A stretch of 42,653 bases of DNA from Abiotrophia sp965245735 (GTDB taxonomy: Bacteria; Bacillota; Bacilli; Lactobacillales; Aerococcaceae). Below the pieces are notes generated by a model. That model made no database searches, was not told the origin of the DNA, and saw only the letters and a list, made by a program, of their open reading frames with translations. Below, piece by piece: positions 41,171 through 42,653 of the stretch. How positions within the stretch are numbered: the first letter of the stretch is position 1; each line of letters starts with the position of its first letter. The stretch lies in assembly GCA_965245735.1 (NCBI GenBank), contig CBDFAX010000017.1, positions 1 through 42,653 on the forward strand, in the 5' to 3' direction. A program made the position numbers and the translations under genes.

Positions 41171-41521
41171 ATGGCAGCCAAAGAATTCCGCAAATCTCTC
41201 GCCGTATTTCCCATCGGAACCGTCATGACCCTAACAGGCTTGACCGCCCGGCAAATTCGGCATTACGAAGATTTCGGTCTGGTAGTGCCGGGCAGAAGCT
41301 CAACCAATCGCCGCCTCTACTCCCTCAACGATGTAGATCGGCTCTTGGAAATTAGTGACCTGCTCGAGGAAGGCATGACCCTGAAGGGCATTAAACGCCG
41401 CTTGGAAACAGAAGCTGAGCGCCCTCATATGGGGCATCCTACTACCAGTCAACCCCTGACTGACCAAGATGTCCGTCGGATTTTATGGGATGAGTTAGAC
41501 ATCCAAGGTCGATTTCGCTAA
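41171..41521 (+). CDS. glnR: Nitrogen regulator GlnR (MerR superfamily)
   Basis: A 116-aa repressor. The MerR-like DNA-binding domain is IGTVMTLTGLTARQIRHYEDFGL, followed by RRLYSLNDVDRLLEI and a short helix (LLEEGMTLKGIKRRL). The C-terminal tail is the segment that feedback-inhibited glutamine synthetase acts on in other species. A GTG at 41162 would extend the protein by 3 residues, but the site AAGAAGGTGA favours the ATG at 41171. It is followed by glnA after 42 bases. Confidence 0.93.
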   Translation: MAAKEFRKSLAVFPIGTVMTLTGLTARQIRHYEDFGLVVPGRSSTNRRLYSLNDVDRLLEISDLLEEGMTLKGIKRRLETEAERPHMGHPTTSQPLTDQDVRRILWDELDIQGRFR

Positions 41522-41563
41522 GTCTGGCTAGACTGACTAGCCTACTATCAAAGGAGGATTTCC

Positions 41564-42653
41564 ATGCCAACCACTCAATGGACCAAAGAAAGTATCTTAC
41601 TAGACGCCAAGGAACGCAATGTTCGTTATGTCCGCCTCATGTTCACTGATATTACCGGAACCATCAAAAACGTCGAAGTGCCTGTCTCCCAATTAGAAAA
41701 GGCCTTGGACAACAAAATGATGTTCGACGGTTCTTCGATTGAAGGCTTCGTCCGGATTGAAGAAAGTGACATGTACTTGGTACCTGACTACAACACTTGG
41801 CTAGTCTTCAACTGGAAAGAAGGTGCCGGCGACACCAAGATTGCCCGCTTAATCTGTGACGTCAACAGCGTGGATGGCTTACCTTTCCAAGGTGACCCTC
41901 GTAGCAACCTCAAGCGTATTCTTAAGCGCATGGAAAACCTTGGCTTCACATCCTTCAACATTGGGCCAGAGCCAGAATTCTTCCTCTTCAAACTAGATGA
42001 AAAAGGCCAGCCTACCATGCAACTCAACGACAACGGTGGCTACTTTGACTTGGCGCCTAACGATTTAGCTGAAAACTGCCGTCGTGATATTGTCTTAGAA
42101 CTGGAAGCTCTTGGCTTTGAAATTGAAGCCAGCCACCATGAAGTAGGTCCTGGCCAACACGAAATCGACTGGAAATATGCAGACGCCCTCCGTTCTGCCG
42201 ACAATATCCAAACCTTCAAGCTCATCGTCAAATCCGTGGCCCGTCGCCACAACTTGCACGCGACCTTCATGCCTAAGCCTATCTTCGGCATTGCCGGGAG
42301 CGGGATGCACTGTAACATGTCACTCTTTAACGAATCAGGTAATGCCTTCTACGATCCTGACACAGAAGATCAACTCTCCCAAACCGCCCTCTACTTTATC
42401 GGTGGCTTGCTCAAGTATGCCCGTGCCTACACCGCTATCTGTAACCCACTGGTTAACTCCTACAAGCGGCTGGTGCCTGGTTACGAGGCCCCTGTCTACG
42501 TAGCTTGGTCTGGTCAAAACCGTTCACCACTTATCCGGATTCCGGCAGCTCGAGGTAACTCTACTCGGATTGAAGCGCGGAGTGTAGACCCAGCGGCTAA
42601 TCCTTACTTGGCTCTGTCTGTCCTCTTGGCAGCCGGCCTCAAGGGTATTGAAG
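41564..42653 (+). CDS. glnA: Glutamine synthetase type I (cut by window edge)
   Basis: GlnA makes glutamine from glutamate, ammonia and ATP. The first 363 codons are present. The N-terminal beta-grasp has FTDITGTIKNVEVP and the GSI-alpha marker Arg in DGSSIEGFVRIEESDMYL. Catalytic parts include GPEPEFFLF, HHEVGPGQHEID, MPKPIFGIAGSGMHCNMSL and NRSPLIRIPAARG. The ATG follows AAAGGAGG. A small hairpin (GGCTAG-ACTGA-CTAGCC, 41526-41542) lies between glnR and glnA. Confidence 0.97.
   Translation, partial: MPTTQWTKESILLDAKERNVRYVRLMFTDITGTIKNVEVPVSQLEKALDNKMMFDGSSIEGFVRIEESDMYLVPDYNTWLVFNWKEGAGDTKIARLICDVNSVDGLPFQGDPRSNLKRILKRMENLGFTSFNIGPEPEFFLFKLDEKGQPTMQLNDNGGYFDLAPNDLAENCRRDIVLELEALGFEIEASHHEVGPGQHEIDWKYADALRSADNIQTFKLIVKSVARRHNLHATFMPKPIFGIAGSGMHCNMSLFNESGNAFYDPDTEDQLSQTALYFIGGLLKYARAYTAICNPLVNSYKRLVPGYEAPVYVAWSGQNRSPLIRIPAARGNSTRIEARSVDPAANPYLALSVLLAAGLKGIE

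Overview
The window is a bacterial chromosome segment from a low-to-mid GC Firmicute, most likely of the order Lactobacillales. The YabA/HolB/DarA/RecR/DnaX block, CtsR-ClpC, GlnR-GlnA, AGGAGG ribosome binding sites, the anaerobic citrate lyase cluster of enterococcal type and the cre sites all fit that order. An Aerococcaceae-like host such as Aerococcus or Abiotrophia would fit, but this is inference; no rRNA is present. Both window edges cut genes: a DUF4097-type protein on the left and glnA on the right.

Layout. 1-668: start of a DUF4097-type gene, then a 407-bp spacer carrying a long dispersed repeat. 669-4353: uvrA, tag and a small acidic gene. 4370-11668: a replication/repair/translation operon read leftward in the order dnaX, ybaB, recR, tmk, darA, holB, yabA, trmN6, GIY-YIG gene, rsmI, 66-aa gene, tag. 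11939-15000: Mg2+ P-type ATPase mgtA behind an M-box riboswitch, an intrinsic terminator and a previously hidden 30-codon leader ORF. 15002-15760: yjdF with a probable yjdF-type riboswitch, and the small SRP RNA. 15844-18060: D-lactate-type dehydrogenase and an AEC-family carrier. 18121-22700: the ctsR-clpC-pucR-tadA heat-shock operon with a clear CtsR operator. 22908-27702: a cytosolic 5'-nucleotidase with an RpiR regulator, divergent from a PTS EIICB and a HAD phosphatase. 27909-37510: citrate fermentation genes. 37618-39377: DUF2268 metalloprotease divergent from a TipAS-type MerR regulator. 39399-41029: GntR regulator plus citG. 41062-end: glnR-glnA.

How the genes work together. Citrate enters through the CitMHS carrier. 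It is cleaved by citrate lyase (CitD acyl carrier, CitE, CitF), which needs CitC, CitX and CitG to make and load the prosthetic group. Oxaloacetate is then decarboxylated by OadA with the biotin protein, the OadB Na+ pump, OadH and a 43-aa OadG-like membrane peptide. The GntR regulator upstream of citG is the likely CitO/CitI-type activator, and cre sites sit on both divergent cit promoters.

The most interesting signals are: (i) five copies of a near-perfect CCCTAT...ATAGGG hairpin between genes, two of which belong to a ~180-bp element with rigid internal spacing and two of which bracket the 9.7-kb citrate block as inverted copies; (ii) the stacked mgtA leader; (iii) the OadG function apparently split into two small genes; (iv) the MerR/TipAS-protease pair with a textbook 19-bp-spacer promoter.
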